A DNA stretch of 7,152 bases, from positions 1 through 7,152 of the forward strand of contig CATXYA010000075.1 in NCBI GenBank assembly GCA_958403605.1, in the 5' to 3' direction. This DNA is from an uncultured Oscillospiraceae bacterium. GTDB taxonomy: Bacteria; Bacillota; Clostridia; Oscillospirales; Ruminococcaceae. Shown here in pieces: positions 6,433-7,152 of this stretch. The translations under genes and the position numbers were made by a program. The notes beneath the pieces were generated by a model that saw nothing but the letters and a program-made list of their open reading frames with translations, was not told the DNA's origin and searched no databases. Every line of letters begins with the position of its first letter. The stretch's first letter is position 1.

Positions 6433-6522
6433 ATGGGCTGGATCCTGGCGGGCGGGGCGCTGCTGATCACCTTTACCGCATGGTGCTGTGTGGCGGTGGG
6501 CAGCGGCGAGGAGCGGCGGTGA
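6433..6522 (+). CDS. 29-residue single-pass membrane peptide
   Basis: A short reading frame from ATG to TGA with a GGGGGAAGGG purine-rich ribosome binding site ending 5 bases upstream. Residues 2-22 form one hydrophobic helix (ILAGGALLITFTAW, then CCVAV), followed by a short charged tail (EERR). The double cysteine at 18-19 sits inside the helix. It lies alone between two terminators: the GGGtGRT terminator about 90 bases before and its own hairpin 21 bases after. That supports an independent small gene. No clear promoter is visible in 6346-6420. I do not recognise a named family; similar short hydrophobic proteins occur in gut Clostridia. A chance reading frame cannot be excluded. Confidence 0.55.
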   Translation: MGWILAGGALLITFTAWCCVAVGSGEERR

Positions 6523-6543
6523 ACCGCTGCTGCCGGCAGGCGG

Positions 6544-6574
6544 GGCGCGGGGAAGATCCGCGCCTTGTTTTTTT
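6544..6574 (+). terminator. Rho-independent terminator downstream of the small peptide gene
   Basis: A 7-bp perfect GGCGCGG/CCGCGCC stem (6544-6550 with 6558-6564) and a 7-base loop are followed directly by TTGTTTTTTT (6565-6574). It strongly suggests a transcript ends here. The T-tract overlaps the predicted -35 box of the next promoter. Confidence 0.9.
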
Positions 6575-6593
6575 GCTTGGCGGCCTTTATAAT
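6565..6593 (+). promoter_or_regulatory. Promoter of the alpha/beta hydrolase gene, overlapping a terminator T-tract
   Basis: A perfect TATAAT (6588-6593) lies 17 bases after TTGTTT (6565-6570), a 3/6 match that is part of the preceding terminator's T-run. The start would be near 6600. That leaves only about 8 to 20 bases of leader before the candidate hydrolase start codons. Confidence 0.7.
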
Positions 6594-6616
6594 GAAAAGA
6601 AAAGGCGGTGGTCTCC

Positions 6617-7152
6617 TTGTTGTGGGTCTTGCTGATTTTCCTGGTATTGCTGCTGACGTGCCTGGGCGCGGCCATTTTTATGTTCGATTTCGCCATCCGG
6701 CGGGTGCCGCGGTTCACCAAGCTGCCGCCGGAGGCGGAGCAGGGCGAACGGGGCGCGCTGCGGCGGCAGGGCGAGGCCTACCTGGCCGCCCGCCCCCATG
6801 AGCAGTGGACCATCACCGCCGCCGATGGCACGCGCCTGTGCGCGGGCTTTTGGCCCGCCGACACGCCCACGGGCAAAACGGTGCTGGCTATCCACGGTTA
6901 CCGCTGCGCGGGCACCAAGGAGTATGGCATGTTCGCGCGCTTTTACCACAGCCTGGGGTACAACCTGCTGCTGCCGGACGACCGGGCGCACGGTGCCAGC
7001 GGCGGCAGTTATGTGGGGTTCGGCTGGCTGGACCAGGCGGACTGTATCGCCTGGGCGTGGGAGGCCGCCCGCCGCCTGCCGGATTGTAGCATCCTGCTGC
7101 ACGGCATTTCCATGGGCTCCGCCACGGTGCTGATGGCCGCCGGGCAGGACAG
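6617..7152 (+). CDS. Membrane-anchored alpha/beta hydrolase (C-terminal part cut by window edge)
   Basis: The open frame runs off the right edge, giving about 178 residues from a TTG at 6617. An N-terminal hydrophobic helix (about residues 2-25, LWVLLIFLVLLLTCLGAAIF) acts as a membrane anchor or uncleaved signal. The alpha/beta hydrolase fold follows: TVLAIHGY (about 88-95) with the HG oxyanion-hole motif, LLLPDDRAHGASGG (about 117-130), and the nucleophile elbow HGISMGSA with Ser165. The catalytic Asp and His should lie beyond the window. This arrangement resembles the B. subtilis YqkD/Abhydrolase-S33-like group of serine hydrolases of uncertain substrate. The start is uncertain. GTG 6608 has an AAAGG only 2 bases upstream. 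TTG 6617 has AAAGG at 11 bases or GGTGG at 5 bases. TTG 6620 is also possible. An in-frame stop at 6593 bounds the choice. Confidence 0.85.
   Translation, partial: MLWVLLIFLVLLLTCLGAAIFMFDFAIRRVPRFTKLPPEAEQGERGALRRQGEAYLAARPHEQWTITAADGTRLCAGFWPADTPTGKTVLAIHGYRCAGTKEYGMFARFYHSLGYNLLLPDDRAHGASGGSYVGFGWLDQADCIAWAWEAARRLPDCSILLHGISMGSATVLMAAGQD

Noticed and set aside
6396..6635. A 79-codon plus-strand frame starting at a GTG
   Set aside because: It crosses the strong terminator at 6544-6574 and has no plausible ribosome binding site or domain. The 29-residue frame in another phase has the better site.
1..7152. CRISPR array, tRNA, rRNA, insertion sequence, att site or phage genes
   Set aside because: I saw no regularly spaced repeats, cloverleaf or rRNA-like sequence, transposase/integrase coding region or terminal inverted repeats.

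Overview
The window is GC-rich and densely coded. It has AT-rich sigma-A/sigma-70 type promoters, clear AGGAGG-like ribosome binding sites and compact GC-rich terminators. SecA has a clostridial look, and a NifU-like/GGGtGRT gene pair is present. Together these suggest a high-GC, anaerobic Firmicute, probably a gut Oscillospiraceae/Ruminococcaceae-type bacterium (Faecalibacterium/Subdoligranulum/Gemmiger-like). This placement is inference from protein and promoter style; no search was run. Nothing indicates a plasmid, phage or insertion sequence.

Layout, left half (minus strand, reading right to left): a 78-residue HPr-like protein without the phosphorylatable histidine (4340-4104) has its own promoter and a strong terminator. 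A near-consensus promoter follows immediately and drives secA (3959-1194), the ATPase of the general secretion pathway. A hairpin terminator follows secA. After a 214-base leader comes the membrane half of an ABC exporter (979 to beyond the left edge), whose ATPase domain lies outside the window.

Layout, right half (plus strand): a divergent control region (4341-4587) carries two back-to-back promoters. The plus-strand promoter drives a two-gene operon, a NifU/IscU-like Fe-S scaffold protein (4588-5283) followed 17 bases later by a GGGtGRT-family protein (5301-6293). A textbook terminator closes the operon. Next come a 29-residue single-pass membrane peptide (6433-6522) with its own terminator, and a membrane-anchored alpha/beta hydrolase (from about 6617 past the right edge). 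The hydrolase promoter appears to reuse the preceding terminator's T-tract as its -35 region.

The most promising poorly characterised system is the scaffold/GGGtGRT operon. One partner is a recognisable but cysteine-rearranged Fe-S scaffold; the other is a conserved family named only after its motif. Its control region holds an imperfect direct repeat, one copy of which overlaps the operon's -35 box. Other points worth a second look are the His-less HPr homologue directly upstream of secA, the altered fourth zinc ligand in the SecA tail, and the fused terminator/promoter near 6570. SecA and the ABC exporter are otherwise ordinary housekeeping or accessory genes.
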